64,000 bases of DNA, taken from NCBI GenBank assembly GCA_902706235.1, contig CACSJR010000012.1, forward strand, positions 62,001 through 126,000. Direction: 5' to 3'. Origin of the DNA: Citrobacter sp. 18056. Its GTDB lineage: Bacteria; Pseudomonadota; Gammaproteobacteria; Enterobacterales; Enterobacteriaceae. Positions within the stretch are counted from its first letter, which is position 1; the number at the start of each line of letters is the position of its first letter. Below are positions 9,803-20,648 of this stretch, in pieces. The notes under the pieces were generated by a model. It made no database searches. It saw nothing but the letters and a program-made list of their open reading frames with translations, and was not told the DNA's origin. A program made the translations under genes and the position numbers.

Positions 9803-9823
9803 TTTGCGCAGCCAGAAGTAATT
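9786..9823 (+). repeat. Perfect 19-bp tandem duplication across the rluC stop
   Basis: TGCGCAGCCAGAAGTAATT occurs at 9786-9804 and again at 9805-9823. The first copy holds the last codons of rluC and its TAA. The second repeats them after the stop, most likely a recent slippage duplication. Confidence 0.9.
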
Positions 9824-9837
9824 AAAGACAGAATAAC

Positions 9838-9861
9838 AAAACGCCCCGAAAGGGGCGTTTT
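9838..9861. terminator. Bidirectional terminator between rluC and yceF
   Basis: AAAACGCCCC and GGGGCGTTTT form a 10-bp stem with a GAAA loop, A-rich on one side and T-rich on the other. It can serve rluC (plus) and yceF (minus), which converge here. Confidence 0.85.
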
Positions 9862-9866
9862 GTGTT

Positions 9867-10451
9867 TTAGCGCAGCAGCGGGTTGAATTGCTCGTGCCTG
9901 AGCATTTTGCACAGCGCGATGAGCGGCAGGCCAATCAGCGTATTCGGGTCGCGTCCCTCGAGACGCTCGAACAGCGTGATGCCCAGTCCTTCACTTTTAA
10001 AACTGCCCGCACAGTTCAGTGGCTGCTCTTTTTGAACGTATCGGTTGATCTCCGCGTCGGTCAGATGGCGGAAGTGCACATCGAAAGGTTCGCATTCGGT
10101 CTGCAAATGGCCCTTAGCGCTGTTATAGACCGCAAGACCGGTATAGAAGGTGACGACGTGGCCGCTCGCTTCACGCAGTTGCAGACGCGCATTTTCTTCG
10201 GTGTGCGGCTTGCCGGTGATTTTTCCGCCGAGCACGCAAACCTGATCGGAGCCGATAATCAGATGGTCAGAGAAGCACGTCGCCAGGGCCTGTGCTTTGG
10301 CCTGAGCCAGACGAAGCACCAGCTGGCGCGGTGATTCGCCGGGTAACGGCAGTTCATCGACCTCAGGCGCGGCGCATTCAAAAGGCACATCGAGCTTTTG
10401 AAGCAGCTCGCGGCGATAGGGTGAAGTAGAGGCAAGAACAAGTCGCAGCAT
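9867..10451 (-). CDS. yceF: Maf-family nucleotide pyrophosphatase YceF
   Basis: YceF is a cytoplasmic Maf-type nucleoside triphosphate pyrophosphatase; in E. coli it prefers 7-methyl-GTP and is thought to remove modified nucleotides. The 194-residue product opens with the Maf motif [14 protein letters not shown]. It then has the conserved E in APEVDE, the SDQV block ([10 protein letters not shown]), [13 protein letters not shown] and an SFKSEGLG segment. Its length equals the E. coli protein. It is convergent with rluC and divergent from yceD. Confidence 0.93.
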   Translation of the reverse strand: MLRLVLASTSPYRRELLQKLDVPFECAAPEVDELPLPGESPRQLVLRLAQAKAQALATCFSDHLIIGSDQVCVLGGKITGKPHTEENARLQLREASGHVVTFYTGLAVYNSAKGHLQTECEPFDVHFRHLTDAEINRYVQKEQPLNCAGSFKSEGLGITLFERLEGRDPNTLIGLPLIALCKMLRHEQFNPLLR

Positions 10452-10527
10452 AATTTTTTAAATAGACTCTGGTGATTCGGATTGCGACATTTTAAACTAC
10501 AGGCCGCAATGTGTGCGAATAATTGGC

Positions 10528-10551
10528 AAAAGGCGCCTGAGGGTGCCTTTT
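10528..10551 (+). terminator. Intrinsic terminator-like hairpin just upstream of the yceD promoter
   Basis: AAAAGGCGCC pairs with GGTGCCTTTT (one G-T pair) around TGAG and is followed by TTCTTT. It lies upstream of the yceD promoter, so it would end a plus-strand transcript made within the yceF-yceD spacer. E. coli has the small RNA SraB in this neighbourhood. Whether a homologue is made here cannot be told from sequence. Confidence 0.5.
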
Positions 10552-10554
10552 TCT

Positions 10555-10583
10555 TTGACTCTATGACGTTACAAAGTTAATAT
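10555..10583 (+). promoter_or_regulatory. Strong sigma-70 promoter of yceD-rpmF operon
   Basis: TTGACT at 10555-10560 and TAATAT at 10578-10583 are separated by exactly 17 bp. The predicted start of transcription, near 10589-10591, is only a few bases before the yceD ATG at 10593. Confidence 0.75.
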
Positions 10584-10592
10584 GCGCGCCCT

Positions 10593-11114
10593 ATGCAAAA
10601 GGTAAAATTACCCCTGACTCTTGATCCGGTTCGTACCGCTCAAAAACGCCTCGATTACCAGGGTGTCTACACCCCGGACCAGGTGGAGCGTCTTGCCGAG
10701 TCTGTGGTCAGTGTGGACAGTGATGTGGAATGCGATATGACATTCGCCATCGACAATCAGCGTCTCGCCGTTATTAAAGGTGATGCAAAGGTTGCGGTGA
10801 CTCTCGAATGCCAGCGCTGCGGGAAACCGTTCCCACATGCCGTTCACACAACGTATTGTTTCAGCCCGATCAAAAATGTTGAACAGGCTGAAGCACTCCC
10901 GGAAGCGTATGAGCCGATTGAGGTTAACGAATTCGGTGAAATCGACCTGCGGGCTTTGGTTGAGGATGAAATCATTCTCTCCTTACCTGTAGTTCCGGTG
11001 CATGATTCTGAACACTGTGAAGTGTCCGACGCGGACATGGTATTTGGTGAATTGCCTGAAGATGCGCAAAAGCCAAATCCATTTGCCGTATTAGCCAGCT
11101 TAAAGCGTAAGTAA
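10593..11114 (+). CDS. yceD: YceD, 23S rRNA accumulation protein (DUF177)
   Basis: YceD belongs to the DUF177 family needed for normal 23S rRNA accumulation in bacteria and plastids. The 173-residue product equals E. coli YceD in length and keeps [20 protein letters not shown], the [10 protein letters not shown] cysteine pair, [18 protein letters not shown] and the C-terminal [14 protein letters not shown]. It is co-transcribed with rpmF, whose start is 16 bp downstream. No Shine-Dalgarno sequence precedes the ATG, and the promoter is so close that the primary transcript may be leaderless. Confidence 0.93.
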   Translation: MQKVKLPLTLDPVRTAQKRLDYQGVYTPDQVERLAESVVSVDSDVECDMTFAIDNQRLAVIKGDAKVAVTLECQRCGKPFPHAVHTTYCFSPIKNVEQAEALPEAYEPIEVNEFGEIDLRALVEDEIILSLPVVPVHDSEHCEVSDADMVFGELPEDAQKPNPFAVLASLKRK

Positions 11115-11118
11115 TTGA

Positions 11119-11304
<186 letters not shown>

Positions 11305-11383
11305 TCACGCGAAAGCGTGATGAAGCTTAGTGAGGATTTCCCCGCTTCTGCGGGGATTTACCAAACCGAGCGGCGACGATACC

Positions 11384-12418
11384 TTGACACGTCTGACCTT
11401 AGCGTTGGATGTCATGGGGGGGGATTTTGGCCCTTCCGTGACGGTGCCTGCAGCATTGCAGGCACTGCACGCTAACCCACAACTCTCGCTTCTTCTTGTC
11501 GGTGACACCGACGCCATTACGCCATTACTCGCCAAAGCTGACTTCGAACAACGTTCACGTCTGCAGATTATCCCTGCCCAGTCAGTTATTGCCAGTGATG
11601 CACGTCCGGCACATGCTATTCGCAACAGCCGGGGCAGTTCCATGCGCATTGCGCTGGAGCTTGTTAAAGAAGGACGCGCGCAGGCCTGCGTGAGCGCCGG
11701 AAATACCGGGGCGCTTATGGGGCTCGCCAAACTATTGCTCAAGCCGATTGAAGGGATTGAGCGTCCGGCGCTGATGACGGTTCTGCCGCATCAGCAGAAG
11801 GGCAAAACGGTGGTGCTTGATTTGGGCGCCAACGTCGATTGTGACAGCACGATGTTGGTACAGTTTGCAGTAATGGGCGCGGTGATGGCTGAAGAAGTCC
11901 TCGGCATTACGTCTCCGCGCGTCGCACTGCTCAACATCGGGGAAGAAGAAACCAAAGGCCACGACAGCATCCGTGATGCGTCGGCGATGCTAAAAAAGGT
12001 GTCTTCCATCAACTATATTGGATATCTCGAAGCCAACGAATTATTGACAGGCAAAACGGATGTGCTGGTTTGTGACGGTTTTACGGGCAACGTCACATTA
12101 AAAACCATGGAAGGCGTTGTCAGAATGTTTCTTTCTCTGCTGAAATCGCAGGGAGAAGGTAAAAAGCGGCCGTGGTGGCTGAAAATTTTGAAGCATTGGT
12201 TACAAAAAAACCTCTCGCGGCGATTCAGTCACCTCAACCCCGACCAGTATAATGGCGCCTGTCTGTTAGGATTGCGCGGCACGGTGATTAAGAGTCATGG
12301 TGCAGCCAATCAGCGCGCGTTTAGCGTGGCGATTGAACAGGCAGTGCAGGCGGTGCAGCGTGAGGTCCCACAGCGGATCGCCGCTCGCCTCGAATCTGTA
12401 TTACCACCAAAAGACTGA
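11384..12418 (+). CDS. plsX: Phosphate acyltransferase PlsX
   Basis: PlsX makes acyl-phosphate from acyl-ACP for phosphatidic acid synthesis. The 344-residue product starts (from TTG at 11384) with [18 protein letters not shown], the conserved family N-terminus. Conserved blocks include [40 protein letters not shown] and [14 protein letters not shown]. An in-frame ATG at 11330 would add 18 residues absent from relatives and is not preferred. E. coli PlsX is 356 residues; the present protein ends earlier, after LESVLPPKD. It is followed 6 bp later by fabH. Confidence 0.92.
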   Translation: MTRLTLALDVMGGDFGPSVTVPAALQALHANPQLSLLLVGDTDAITPLLAKADFEQRSRLQIIPAQSVIASDARPAHAIRNSRGSSMRIALELVKEGRAQACVSAGNTGALMGLAKLLLKPIEGIERPALMTVLPHQQKGKTVVLDLGANVDCDSTMLVQFAVMGAVMAEEVLGITSPRVALLNIGEEETKGHDSIRDASAMLKKVSSINYIGYLEANELLTGKTDVLVCDGFTGNVTLKTMEGVVRMFLSLLKSQGEGKKRPWWLKILKHWLQKNLSRRFSHLNPDQYNGACLLGLRGTVIKSHGAANQRAFSVAIEQAVQAVQREVPQRIAARLESVLPPKD

Positions 12419-12424
12419 GCGTAC

Positions 12425-13378
12425 ATGTATACGAAGATTATAGGTACCGGCAGCTATCTGCCTGAACAAGTGCGTACGAACGCCGACCTGGAAAAAATGG
12501 TAGATACGTCTGACGAGTGGATTGTCACACGCACAGGTATCCGTGAGCGTCGTATTGCCGCGCCAGACGAATCCGTCGCAACAATGGGCTTCGAAGCCGC
12601 CAAGCGCGCGCTGGAAATGGCGAACATTGATGCTGAGCAAATCGGCCTGATCGTGGTAGCAACTACCTCGTCGACCCACGCTTTCCCAAGCGCGGCGTGC
12701 CAGATCCAGTCGATGCTGGGCATTAAAGGCTGTCCGGCGTTTGACGTGGCTGCGGCTTGTGCCGGTTTCACCTACGCATTGAGCGTGGCCGATATGTACG
12801 TTAAATCGGGTGCAGTAAAAAACGCACTGGTGATTGGCGCTGACGTTCTGGCCCGTACCTGCGATCCTACCGATCGCGGCACAATCATTATTTTTGGCGA
12901 TGGCGCTGGTGCCGTCGTGTTAGGCGCATCCGAACAGCCGGGCATCATCTCCACGCATTTGCACGCGGATGGCAACTACGGTGAGCTGCTCACTCTGCCA
13001 AACGCCGATCGTGTTCACCCGGAAAACTCTATTCACCTGACAATGGCAGGGAATGAAGTGTTCAAAGTCGCGGTGAAGGAATTGGCTAACATCGTTGAAG
13101 AAACGCTGGCAGCTAATAATCTGGATCGTTCTGAGTTGGACTGGCTGGTACCACACCAGGCCAACCTGCGCATTATCAGCGCAACGGCGAAGAAGCTTGG
13201 CATGTCGATGGACAACGTCGTGGTAACTCTCGACCGCCATGGCAACACCTCTGCGGCCTCCGTGCCGTGCGCGCTGGATGAAGCCGTGCGTGACGGTCGC
13301 ATCAAGGCCGGTCAGCTGGTGCTGCTTGAAGCCTTCGGTGGAGGTTTCACCTGGGGTTCCGCGCTGGTTCGTTTCTAA
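12425..13378 (+). CDS. fabH: 3-oxoacyl-ACP synthase III (FabH)
   Basis: FabH starts fatty-acid synthesis by condensing acetyl-CoA with malonyl-ACP. The product has 317 residues like E. coli FabH and carries the catalytic triad: Cys112 in [12 protein letters not shown], His244 in VPHQANLRI and Asn274 in [11 protein letters not shown]. The C-terminal [13 protein letters not shown] is also conserved. It lies between plsX and fabD in the fab cluster. Confidence 0.97.
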   Translation: MYTKIIGTGSYLPEQVRTNADLEKMVDTSDEWIVTRTGIRERRIAAPDESVATMGFEAAKRALEMANIDAEQIGLIVVATTSSTHAFPSAACQIQSMLGIKGCPAFDVAAACAGFTYALSVADMYVKSGAVKNALVIGADVLARTCDPTDRGTIIIFGDGAGAVVLGASEQPGIISTHLHADGNYGELLTLPNADRVHPENSIHLTMAGNEVFKVAVKELANIVEETLAANNLDRSELDWLVPHQANLRIISATAKKLGMSMDNVVVTLDRHGNTSAASVPCALDEAVRDGRIKAGQLVLLEAFGGGFTWGSALVRF

Positions 13379-13392
13379 TTAAGGATTATAAG

Positions 13393-14322
13393 ATGACGCA
13401 ATTTGCATTTGTGTTCCCGGGACAGGGCTCTCAGACCGTAGGCATGTTGGCTGAGCTGGCTGCAACCTATCCGATTATCGAAGAAACATTCGCGGAAGCT
13501 TCTGCGGTGCTGGGCTATGATCTGTGGGCATTGACCCAACAGGGTCCAGCAGAAGAACTGAACAAAACCTGGCAGACTCAGCCAGCTCTGTTGACCGCAT
13601 CTGCTGCACTGTACCGTGTCTGGCAGCAGCAGGGCGGCAAAACGCCAGCGCTGATGGCCGGTCATAGCCTTGGTGAATATTCTGCGCTGGTGTGTGCGGG
13701 CGTGATTAGCTTCGCTGATGCTGTACGTCTGGTTGAACTGCGTGGCAAATTCATGCAGGACGCGGTGCCAGCGGGCACTGGTGGCATGTCTGCCATTATC
13801 GGCCTGGACGATGCGTCTATCGCAAAAGCGTGTGAAGAGTCTGCTGAAGGGCAGGTTGTCTCCCCAGTGAACTTTAACTCACCGGGCCAGGTGGTTATCG
13901 CGGGCCATAAAGAAGCCGTTGAACGTGCCGGTGCCGCATGTAAAGCTGCGGGCGCAAAACGCGCACTGCCGTTGCCGGTCAGCGTCCCGTCTCACTGTGC
14001 GCTGATGAAGCCAGCAGCAGAGAAACTGGCTGCAGAACTGGCGAACATCACCTTCAATGCTCCTCAGATTCCCGTTATCAATAACGTGGATGTGAAGTAT
14101 GAAACTAACGCAGACGCGATTCGCGATGCGCTGGTGCGCCAGCTTTATAGCCCAGTACAGTGGACCAAAACCGTTGAGTTTATGGCGTCCCAGGGCACAG
14201 AACACCTGTATGAAGTCGGCCCGGGTAAAGTCCTCACCGGCTTGACGAAACGTATTGTTGACACCCTGACTGCCTCGGCCATTAACGAGCCGACGGCGAT
14301 GTCAGCGGCGCTTGAGCAATAA
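13393..14322 (+). CDS. fabD: Malonyl-CoA:ACP transacylase (FabD)
   Basis: FabD moves malonyl from CoA to acyl carrier protein, supplying the chain-extension unit. The 309-residue product has the oxyanion motif FVFPGQGSQ, the nucleophile Ser92 in GHSLGEYSALV, the Arg117 region (VELRGKFMQ) and the catalytic His201 in VPSHCALM. The length equals E. coli FabD. It begins 14 bp after fabH with an AAGGATTAT ribosome site. Confidence 0.97.
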   Translation: MTQFAFVFPGQGSQTVGMLAELAATYPIIEETFAEASAVLGYDLWALTQQGPAEELNKTWQTQPALLTASAALYRVWQQQGGKTPALMAGHSLGEYSALVCAGVISFADAVRLVELRGKFMQDAVPAGTGGMSAIIGLDDASIAKACEESAEGQVVSPVNFNSPGQVVIAGHKEAVERAGAACKAAGAKRALPLPVSVPSHCALMKPAAEKLAAELANITFNAPQIPVINNVDVKYETNADAIRDALVRQLYSPVQWTKTVEFMASQGTEHLYEVGPGKVLTGLTKRIVDTLTASAINEPTAMSAALEQ

Positions 14323-14341
14323 GAAGAGGAAGAGCAAAACC

Positions 14342-15076
14342 ATGAGTTTTGAAGGAAAAGTTGCACTGGTTACCGGTGCAAGCCGCGGCATTGGCCGCGC
14401 TATCGCTGAAACACTCGTTGCCCGTGGCGCGAAAGTTATCGGTACTGCCACTAGCGAAAGCGGTGCTCAGGCCATCAGCGATTATTTAGGTGCAAACGGT
14501 AAAGGTCTGATGTTGAATGTGACCGACCCGGCATCTATCGAATCTGTTCTGGGAAATATTCGCGCAGAATTTGGCGAAGTGGATATTCTGGTTAATAATG
14601 CCGGGATCACTCGCGATAACCTGTTAATGCGAATGAAAGATGATGAGTGGAACGACATTCTCGAAACCAACCTGTCATCAGTTTTCCGTCTGTCAAAAGC
14701 GGTAATGCGCGCTATGATGAAAAAGCGTCATGGTCGTATTATCACTATCGGTTCTGTGGTTGGTACCATGGGAAATGCTGGTCAGGCCAACTACGCTGCG
14801 GCGAAAGCGGGTTTGATTGGTTTCAGTAAATCGCTGGCGCGTGAAGTTGCGTCTCGCGGTATTACTGTGAACGTTGTTGCTCCGGGCTTCATTGAAACGG
14901 ACATGACGCGTGCGCTTTCTGATGATCAGCGTGCGGGTATTCTGGCGCAAGTTCCAGCGGGTCGCCTTGGCGATGCAAAAGAAATCGCGAGTGCGGTTGC
15001 GTTCTTAGCTTCTGACGAAGCAGGTTACATCTCTGGTGAAACCCTGCACGTCAACGGCGGAATGTACATGGTCTGA
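14342..15076 (+). CDS. fabG: 3-oxoacyl-ACP reductase (FabG)
   Basis: FabG is the NADPH-dependent ketoreductase of fatty-acid elongation, a short-chain dehydrogenase tetramer. From the ATG at 14342 the product has 244 residues with the cofactor motif LVTGASRGIGRA, LVNNAGI, the catalytic Ser in GSVVGTMG, the YAAAKAG Tyr-Lys pair and a C-terminal HVNGGMYMV. The 14342 start is chosen because it gives the E. coli length and follows AAGAGGAAGAG. The upstream alternative at 14312 overlaps fabD. Confidence 0.97.
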   Translation: MSFEGKVALVTGASRGIGRAIAETLVARGAKVIGTATSESGAQAISDYLGANGKGLMLNVTDPASIESVLGNIRAEFGEVDILVNNAGITRDNLLMRMKDDEWNDILETNLSSVFRLSKAVMRAMMKKRHGRIITIGSVVGTMGNAGQANYAAAKAGLIGFSKSLAREVASRGITVNVVAPGFIETDMTRALSDDQRAGILAQVPAGRLGDAKEIASAVAFLASDEAGYISGETLHVNGGMYMV

Positions 15077-15213
15077 CCGTAGTTTGCACAAAATGCTCAG
15101 GATCCGCGCAGTCTGTGCGCTTCTGAGTAATATTAGGTGCAAAATGATTTGCGTTATTAGGGCAAACACCCTCAAAATAGCGTAAAATCGTGGTATGACC
15201 TGCCGGGATTTAG

Positions 15214-15268
15214 TTGCAAATTTTTCAACATTTTATACACTACGAAAACCATCGCGAAAGCGAGTTTT
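15214..15268 (+). promoter_or_regulatory. acpP promoter and leader hairpin
   Basis: TTGCAA (15214-15219) and TACACT (15236-15241) with 16-bp spacing match the E. coli acpP promoter region. Downstream, TCGC-GAAA-GCGA inside AAAAC...GTTTT (15245-15268) forms a stable GNRA-capped leader hairpin. Together they explain separate, high expression of acpP inside the fab cluster. The upstream part of the fabG-acpP spacer also has a GCGCA/TGCGC hairpin near 15106-15121. Confidence 0.65.
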
Positions 15269-15286
15269 GATAGGAAATTTAAGAGT

Positions 15287-15523
15287 ATGAGCACTATCGA
15301 AGAACGCGTTAAGAAAATTATCGGCGAACAGCTGGGCGTTAAGCAGGAAGAAGTTACCAACAATGCTTCCTTCGTTGAAGACCTGGGCGCTGATTCTCTT
15401 GACACCGTTGAGCTGGTAATGGCTCTGGAAGAAGAGTTTGATACTGAGATTCCGGACGAAGAAGCTGAGAAAATCACCACCGTTCAGGCTGCCATTGATT
15501 ACATCAACGGTCACCAGGCGTAA
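15287..15523 (+). CDS. acpP: Acyl carrier protein
   Basis: This 78-residue, very acidic protein carries growing acyl chains on a phosphopantetheine attached to Ser in ADSLDTVEL. The sequence [20 protein letters not shown] through DYINGHQA is essentially that of E. coli AcpP. It has its own promoter upstream and an intrinsic terminator downstream, so it can be made in large excess over fabF. Confidence 0.98.
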
Positions 15524-15534
15524 GTGAACATCTC

Positions 15535-15556
15535 CAGGCGGTCATTCGACCGCCTG
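15535..15556 (+). terminator. Terminator/attenuator between acpP and fabF
   Basis: CAGGCGGTC and GACCGCCTG form a 9-bp stem with an ATTC loop, followed by AGTTTTATCTTTTT. It probably stops most acpP transcripts and lets some read into fabF. Confidence 0.8.
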
Positions 15557-15557
15557 A

Positions 15558-16853
<1,296 letters not shown>

Positions 16854-16870
16854 TTATCCGTTTGCACTGA

Positions 16871-17055
16871 TAAAGGCCTGCATCGCAGGCCTTCAGACTG
16901 ATGACAAACCTAAAACGTTTGAGAGACGAACAGATCGCACCAGGTAAATAACAAGGAAAATCAATTTATTGATTTTCGGCTGATGACCACAAAGAAGGAA
17001 AAACCACGCTTTTTCCTTCTTTGTCAGCAATCTAAAGGCCTGCATCGCAGGCCTT
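16871..17055. repeat. Cluster of hairpins with a duplicated 23-nt terminator in the fabF-pabC spacer
   Basis: An identical 23-nt sequence, whose AAGGCCTGC and GCAGGCCTT arms form a hairpin, occurs at 16871-16893 and 17033-17055. Only the second copy is followed by a T-rich tail. Between the copies lie a 9-bp palindromic stem at 16957-16976 (AAAATCAAT/ATTGATTTT) and a perfect 15-bp stem at 16989-17003/17010-17024 (arm CAAAGAAGGAAAAA, loop CCACGC). No gene is present. This is either a stack of fabF terminators or an inserted intergenic element. Confidence 0.75.
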
Positions 17056-17128
17056 TTCTTTAAGGTTTCTCCTCTTGAGATCCCGCGTTCCCCCTGCCAG
17101 ACTAACGGGCCACTGATAAGGAGCCGCT

Positions 17129-17944
17129 ATGTTCTTGATTAATGGTGTGGAACAGGACTCACTCCCGGCCAACGATCGCAGCGTCCAGTTTGGTGACGGC
17201 TGCTTTACCACGGTCCGGATCCAGAACGGTATTCCCGCATTTTTTGACCAACACCTACAGCGATTGCAGGACACCTGCCGCGCGCTGATGATCCCGTTTT
17301 CCGACTGGGCAACGCTCGGCCAGGAAATGCTGTCTCTGGCGAAACCTCACATCGACGGTGTGCTGAAAGTCATCATTACCCGTGGGAGTGGCGGGCGAGG
17401 GTATAGCCCTGAGGCCTGTCAGGCTCCGACCCGCATTCTTTCCGTTTCCCCGGCACCTGCACATTATCCTGACTGGCAACAGCAGGGGATCACGCTATCG
17501 CTCAGCCCGGTGACTCTGGGGCGCAACGCCACGCTGGCTGGCCTCAAACACCTTAACCGTCTCGAGCAGGTACTGATCCGCACGCATCTTGAACAGACGA
17601 ACGCTGACGAGGCGCTGGTTCTTGACAGCGAAGGGTGGGTTACGGAATGCTGTGCGGCTAATTTGTTCTGGCGAGCAGGTGACACCGTGTTTACGCCGCG
17701 TCTCGACCATGCCGGCGTCAACGGTATCATGCGCCAGCATTGTCTTTCCCGGTTGGCACAAAGTCGTTTTCGCGTTGTCGAAATCGCTGCAAGAGAAGAC
17801 GCTGTGCGTAAGGCGGATGAAGTCCTTATTTGTAATGCGCTAATGCCCGTCGTTCCTGTGAATCAGTATGCTGACGCTCGCTATCTTTCGCGCGAGCTGT
17901 TCAAATTTTTGGCCCCACTTTGTGAGCAGTCGATTAAGTCATGA
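17129..17944 (+). CDS. pabC: Aminodeoxychorismate lyase (PabC)
   Basis: PabC is a PLP-dependent lyase that makes p-aminobenzoate from 4-amino-4-deoxychorismate for folate synthesis. The 271-residue product has the class-IV aminotransferase pattern: [10 protein letters not shown] near the N-terminus, the PLP-lysine segment [15 protein letters not shown], then [16 protein letters not shown] and PVVPVNQ. The start ATG at 17129 follows AAGGAGCCG. The stop overlaps the mltG start (ATGA), indicating translational coupling in pabC-mltG-tmk-holB. Confidence 0.94.
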   Translation: MFLINGVEQDSLPANDRSVQFGDGCFTTVRIQNGIPAFFDQHLQRLQDTCRALMIPFSDWATLGQEMLSLAKPHIDGVLKVIITRGSGGRGYSPEACQAPTRILSVSPAPAHYPDWQQQGITLSLSPVTLGRNATLAGLKHLNRLEQVLIRTHLEQTNADEALVLDSEGWVTECCAANLFWRAGDTVFTPRLDHAGVNGIMRQHCLSRLAQSRFRVVEIAAREDAVRKADEVLICNALMPVVPVNQYADARYLSRELFKFLAPLCEQSIKS

Positions 17945-18963
17945 AGAAAATGTTTCGGTTTGTCCTCCTGCTGTTGATTGCGTTTGCGATTGCTGCAGGT
18001 GTCGGGATGTGGAAAGTCCGCCAGTTGGCGAACAGTAAAATACTCATTAAAGATGAGACGATCTTTACGCTGAAGGCCGGAACCGGACGCATGGCGCTGG
18101 GTGACACTCTTTATGCGGAAAAAGTCATTAATCGTCCGCGAGTGTTCCAGTGGTTGCTGCGCGTAGAGCCTGAGCTGTCGCACTTTAAAGCCGGGACGTA
18201 TCGTCTGATGCCGGGTATGAACGTGCGCGAAATGCTGCAACTGCTGGCCAGCGGAAAAGAGGCACAGTTCCCGGTCCGCTTTATTGAAGGGATGCGCGTC
18301 AGCGATTACCTCAAAGTGCTGCGTGAAGCCCCATACGTGAAGCACACGCTAAAAGATGACAGCTACGCCACGCTTGCCGAATCGCTGAAGCTGGAGCATG
18401 CCGACTGGGTGGAAGGCTGGTTCTGGCCTGATACGTGGATGTACACCGCCAACACTACCGATCTGCAAATCCTCAAGCGTGCTCACCTCAAAATGGTGAC
18501 AGCGGTAGAAAGCGCGTGGAAAGGGCGGGCGGATAATCTGCCGTACCAGAATGAAAATCAGCTGGTAACGATGGCCTCTATCATCGAGAAAGAGACTGCC
18601 GTCGCCGGGGAGCGCGACAAAGTTGCTTCGGTATTTATCAACCGTCTGCGTATCGGCATGCGCTTGCAAACTGACCCGACGGTTATCTACGGTATGGGCG
18701 AAAGCTATAATGGCAAGCTGAGTCGTAAAGATCTTGAGACGCCAACGGCGTACAATACTTACGTCATTGCCGGGATGCCGCCTGGGCCAATCGCCACGCC
18801 AGGTGAAGCGTCACTCAATGCCGCGGCGCATCCGGCCAAAACGCCTTATCTCTATTTTGTTGCCGACGGCAAAGGCGGGCACACCTTCAACACCAATCTT
18901 GCGAGTCATAACCGCTCAGTACAGGATTACCTGAAAGCACTTAAGGAAAAAAATGCGCAGTAA
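17941..18963 (+). CDS. mltG: Endolytic murein transglycosylase MltG
   Basis: MltG is an inner-membrane lytic transglycosylase that cuts nascent glycan strands and sets their length. The 340-residue protein has one N-terminal transmembrane helix (about residues 5-24, [18 protein letters not shown]), a LysM-like region with [14 protein letters not shown], and the YceG domain with the catalytic Glu in [18 protein letters not shown], followed by [10 protein letters not shown] and [15 protein letters not shown]. The length equals the E. coli protein. It overlaps pabC by 4 bp and tmk by 11 bp. Confidence 0.94.
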   Translation: MKKMFRFVLLLLIAFAIAAGVGMWKVRQLANSKILIKDETIFTLKAGTGRMALGDTLYAEKVINRPRVFQWLLRVEPELSHFKAGTYRLMPGMNVREMLQLLASGKEAQFPVRFIEGMRVSDYLKVLREAPYVKHTLKDDSYATLAESLKLEHADWVEGWFWPDTWMYTANTTDLQILKRAHLKMVTAVESAWKGRADNLPYQNENQLVTMASIIEKETAVAGERDKVASVFINRLRIGMRLQTDPTVIYGMGESYNGKLSRKDLETPTAYNTYVIAGMPPGPIATPGEASLNAAAHPAKTPYLYFVADGKGGHTFNTNLASHNRSVQDYLKALKEKNAQ

Positions 18964-19594
18964 GTATATCGTCATCGAAGGCCTGGAAGGTGCGGGGAAA
19001 ACCACCGCGCGCAATCTGGTCGTAGAAACCCTCGAGCAGATGGGCGTCCGCGATCTGGTGTTTACCCGTGAACCGGGCGGCACCGTGCTGGCGGAAAAGC
19101 TGCGCAGTCTGGTACTGGACATCAAATCCGTTGGCGATGAAGTGATCACCGATAAAGCCGAAGTGCTGATGTTTTACGCGGCGCGCGTACAGCTGGTCGA
19201 TACGGTAATTAAGCCGGCGCTGGCGGAAGGCAAATGGGTGATTGGCGATCGCCATGACCTCTCCACGCAGGCCTATCAGGGCGGCGGTCGCGGTATCGAT
19301 CAGCATCTGCTGGCCACGCTACGTGATGCGGTGCTCGGCGATTTCCGCCCGGACCTGACGCTGTATCTGGACGTTACTCCAGAAGTGGGCCTGAAACGTG
19401 CACGTGCGCGCGGCGATCTCGATCGAATCGAGCAGGAATCCTTCAATTTCTTCCACCGTACCCGTGACCGTTATCTGGAACTGGCTGCCGCCGATCCGAC
19501 TATCTGCACTATCGACGCCACGCAGCCGCTGGAAGCCGTGATGCAAAATATTCGCAGTACCCTGGCAGCCTGGGTTGAGGAGCAGGGCGCATGA
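18953..19594 (+). CDS. tmk: Thymidylate kinase
   Basis: Tmk phosphorylates dTMP to dTDP. The 213-residue product has the P-loop [11 protein letters not shown], the FTREPGG motif, the [16 protein letters not shown] substrate region and the Arg-rich LID ([12 protein letters not shown]) of the E. coli type. The start lies inside the 3' end of mltG, and the stop overlaps holB by ATGA, so the genes are tightly coupled. Confidence 0.96.
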   Translation: MRSKYIVIEGLEGAGKTTARNLVVETLEQMGVRDLVFTREPGGTVLAEKLRSLVLDIKSVGDEVITDKAEVLMFYAARVQLVDTVIKPALAEGKWVIGDRHDLSTQAYQGGGRGIDQHLLATLRDAVLGDFRPDLTLYLDVTPEVGLKRARARGDLDRIEQESFNFFHRTRDRYLELAAADPTICTIDATQPLEAVMQNIRSTLAAWVEEQGA

Positions 19595-20595
19595 AATGGT
19601 ATCCGTGGTTGCGACCACCGTTTGAGGAACTGGTCAGTAGTTACCAGTCCGGACGCGGGCACCACGCGCTATTAGTGCAGGCATTACCGGGCATGGGTGC
19701 AGATGCGCTGGTCTATGCACTGGTGCGCTTCCAGATGTGCCACACGCCTGATGGTCAGAAAAGCTGCGGCAAATGTCACAGCTGCCAGCTGATGCAAGCG
19801 GGTACGCACCCGGATTATTATCAGCTCGCGCCGGAAAAAGGCAAAAGTACCCTCGGTGTTGACGCGGTCCGTGAAATCACGGAAAAGCTCTACGAGCACG
19901 CTCGCCTCGGTGGCGCGAAAGTGGTGTGGGTCAGCGATGCGGCTTTGCTGACTGAAGCTGCCGCCAACGCGTTGCTGAAAACTCTGGAAGAGCCGCCGGA
20001 AAACACCTGGTTCTTCCTGCAATGTGAAGAACCCGCGCGGTTACTGGCGACACTACGCAGCCGCTGCCGTCATTTCCATCTGTCGCCCCCTGCGGAAAAT
20101 TACGGCATTGCATGGCTTGGTCGTGAAGTGACAACGTCACAAGAAAATTTATTGACCGCATTACGTCTGACGGCGGGCGCACCCGCTGCGGCACTGGAAC
20201 TGCTCGGTGAATCGCGGTTTGCTCCTCGCCAGCAGCTTTGTGCGGCGTTGGATGCTGCGCTCCGAAGCGCAGACTGGCTGTCGTTGTTGCCTGCGCTCAA
20301 TCATGACAGCGTGGCGGAACGGCTCTACTGGCTGTCATCACTACTGCTGGATGCGCAAAAAATGCAACAGGGCATTTCACTGTTGACCAACGTGGACGCC
20401 TGGGCACTGGTTCAGCGCGTGGGTAACGCGCTTTCTCCGACCCGGCTGCAGGCGATGATCCATGATGCCTGTACGTGTCGGGAACAGCTTCTCAACGTCA
20501 CCGGCCTCAATCGTGAGCTGATGCTTAACGACCTGTTATTACGCTGGGAACACTGGCTGCAACCGACTAGCGTGTTGCCCATTCATCACCTATAA
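19591..20595 (+). CDS. holB: DNA polymerase III subunit delta'
   Basis: HolB is a stator subunit of the clamp-loader complex. The 334-residue AAA+ protein has the zinc-binding cysteine cluster [16 protein letters not shown] and the [17 protein letters not shown] sensor region. Its degenerate P-loop region ([14 protein letters not shown]) lacks the GKT of an ATP-binding loop, as expected for delta'. The length equals E. coli HolB. It precedes ycfH, separated by a short repeat-containing spacer. Confidence 0.95.
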   Translation: MKWYPWLRPPFEELVSSYQSGRGHHALLVQALPGMGADALVYALVRFQMCHTPDGQKSCGKCHSCQLMQAGTHPDYYQLAPEKGKSTLGVDAVREITEKLYEHARLGGAKVVWVSDAALLTEAAANALLKTLEEPPENTWFFLQCEEPARLLATLRSRCRHFHLSPPAENYGIAWLGREVTTSQENLLTALRLTAGAPAAALELLGESRFAPRQQLCAALDAALRSADWLSLLPALNHDSVAERLYWLSSLLLDAQKMQQGISLLTNVDAWALVQRVGNALSPTRLQAMIHDACTCREQLLNVTGLNRELMLNDLLLRWEHWLQPTSVLPIHHL

Positions 20596-20599
20596 ACCG

Positions 20600-20640
20600 T
20601 TCACCTGTAAAAATTCACCTGTAAAAGAACACCTCTAAGA
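20600..20640 (+). repeat. Short 14-bp-period tandem repeat before ycfH
   Basis: TTCACCTGTAAAA occurs at 20600-20612 and 20614-20626 with a degenerate third unit at 20627-20640 (GAACACCTCTAAGA). It fills the holB-ycfH spacer just ahead of the ycfH ribosome site. Confidence 0.7.
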
Positions 20641-20648
20641 GAGACATT

